NCBI GenBank assembly: GCA_046349315.1
Contig: JAXMCQ010000002.1
Coordinates: 1 to 64,000 of the forward strand
Source: JAEUMG01 sp046349315
GTDB taxonomy: Bacteria; Pseudomonadota; Alphaproteobacteria; Rhizobiales; Aestuariivirgaceae
DNA length: 64,000 nucleotides
Direction: 5' to 3'
The stretch's first letter is position 1. Each line of letters opens with the position of its first letter. Shown in pieces: positions 63,849-64,000 of the stretch. The translations under genes were made by a program, and so were the position numbers. The notes under the pieces are model-generated. The model searched no databases. It was not told the DNA's origin and saw only the letters and a list, made by a program, of their open reading frames with translations.

Positions 63849-64000
63849 ATGACGCATAGGGACGGGCTGATGGCGAGTGTGCTGGCCGCGGTTGCGGCTG
63901 GCGCAGGTTTGGCTGCGCTGGCCCTGTTCGGCTATGGCTTTCGCGTCGAATGGCTCATTGCCGCGGGCCTGATCGTGGTGAGCGTCAGCCAGATCTCGGC
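63849..64000 (+). CDS. membrane protein, cut by window edge
   Basis: ATG at 63849 with GAGGGG upstream opens a frame that runs to the end of the window: a short polar start, then two hydrophobic stretches (ASVLAAVAAGAGLAALALFGY and LIAAGLIVVSVSQIS-like). It is probably the N-terminal part of a multi-pass transporter subunit, such as a small TRAP or tripartite tricarboxylate transporter protein, but the visible 50 codons do not decide. Confidence 0.5.
   Translation, partial: MTHRDGLMASVLAAVAAGAGLAALALFGYGFRVEWLIAAGLIVVSVSQIS

Overview
The window looks like a chromosomal segment of an alphaproteobacterium of the Hyphomicrobiales (Rhizobiales) type. Support comes from gene order (rpmH-rnpA-yidC-engB-argB-pyrimidine 5'-nucleotidase, dapD-dapE, truA-fmt-def, dnaX-ybaB-recR with the SRP RNA just upstream), a DnaX that has lost its zinc cysteines, a short HisG paired with HisZ, a HrcA/CIRCE-type groESL promoter, and many REP-like palindromes between genes. 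No prophage, complete insertion sequence, CRISPR array or rRNA operon was seen. Assignments come from reading the sequence and recognising families; no database search was run.

Layout. 0-7 kb: a CBS-BON protein, RmuC, an overlapping pair of an ATP-grasp ligase and an HEXXH zinc peptidase, then recR, ybaB, dnaX and the SRP RNA. 7-12.7 kb: a small secreted protein, def-fmt-truA on the plus strand facing dapD-DUF805-dapE on the minus strand. 12.7-15.2 kb: a small accessory patch with an antitoxin-like orphan, membrane proteins, an ADP-ribosylation/crystallin J1-type protein and an SH3-like lipid-anchored or membrane protein. 15.2-20 kb: nucleotidase, argB, engB, yidC, rnpA, rpmH. 20-22.8 kb: a histidine kinase, then a P1-family peptidase gene broken by many small frameshifts and a tRNA-Arg-like sequence with internal deletions. 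22.8-24.3 kb: a gene-poor stretch containing an extreme low-complexity run; the whole 22.1-24.3 kb interval may be poor sequence or a misjoin. 24.3-28.4 kb: an M20 amidohydrolase, small membrane proteins, a ROK-fold protein whose motifs are in circularly permuted order, a NepR-like small protein and a His/Gly-rich exported protein.

28.5-43.4 kb is a long, tightly coupled central-carbon operon: glgP, pgm, a HAD phosphatase, tal, pgi, gnd, zwf, tkt, an aldose 1-epimerase and an alpha/beta hydrolase. It links glycogen breakdown (glucose-1-P to glucose-6-P) with the oxidative and non-oxidative pentose phosphate routes. 43.4-50.6 kb: ltrA, a frameshifted LprI-like gene, a DUF559 nuclease-fold protein, an iron alcohol dehydrogenase, then hisS, hisZ and hisG. 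50.7-57.4 kb: small proteins, a MacAB-like exporter divergent from a TetR regulator with a palindromic operator, two glyoxalase/VOC proteins and a tandem GNAT. 57.5-64 kb: groSL with CIRCE, a MocR/PdxR-type regulator divergent from a DUF1127 protein, a SIMPL protein, an omega-aminotransferase and the start of a membrane protein cut by the window edge.

The observations most worth following are the permuted ROK protein, the ATP-grasp/zinc-peptidase pair, a pair of 146-bp promoter-like elements 30 kb apart (13.0 and 43.6 kb), and the indel-rich, low-complexity interval at 22.1-24.3 kb, which is more likely a sequence-quality problem than biology.
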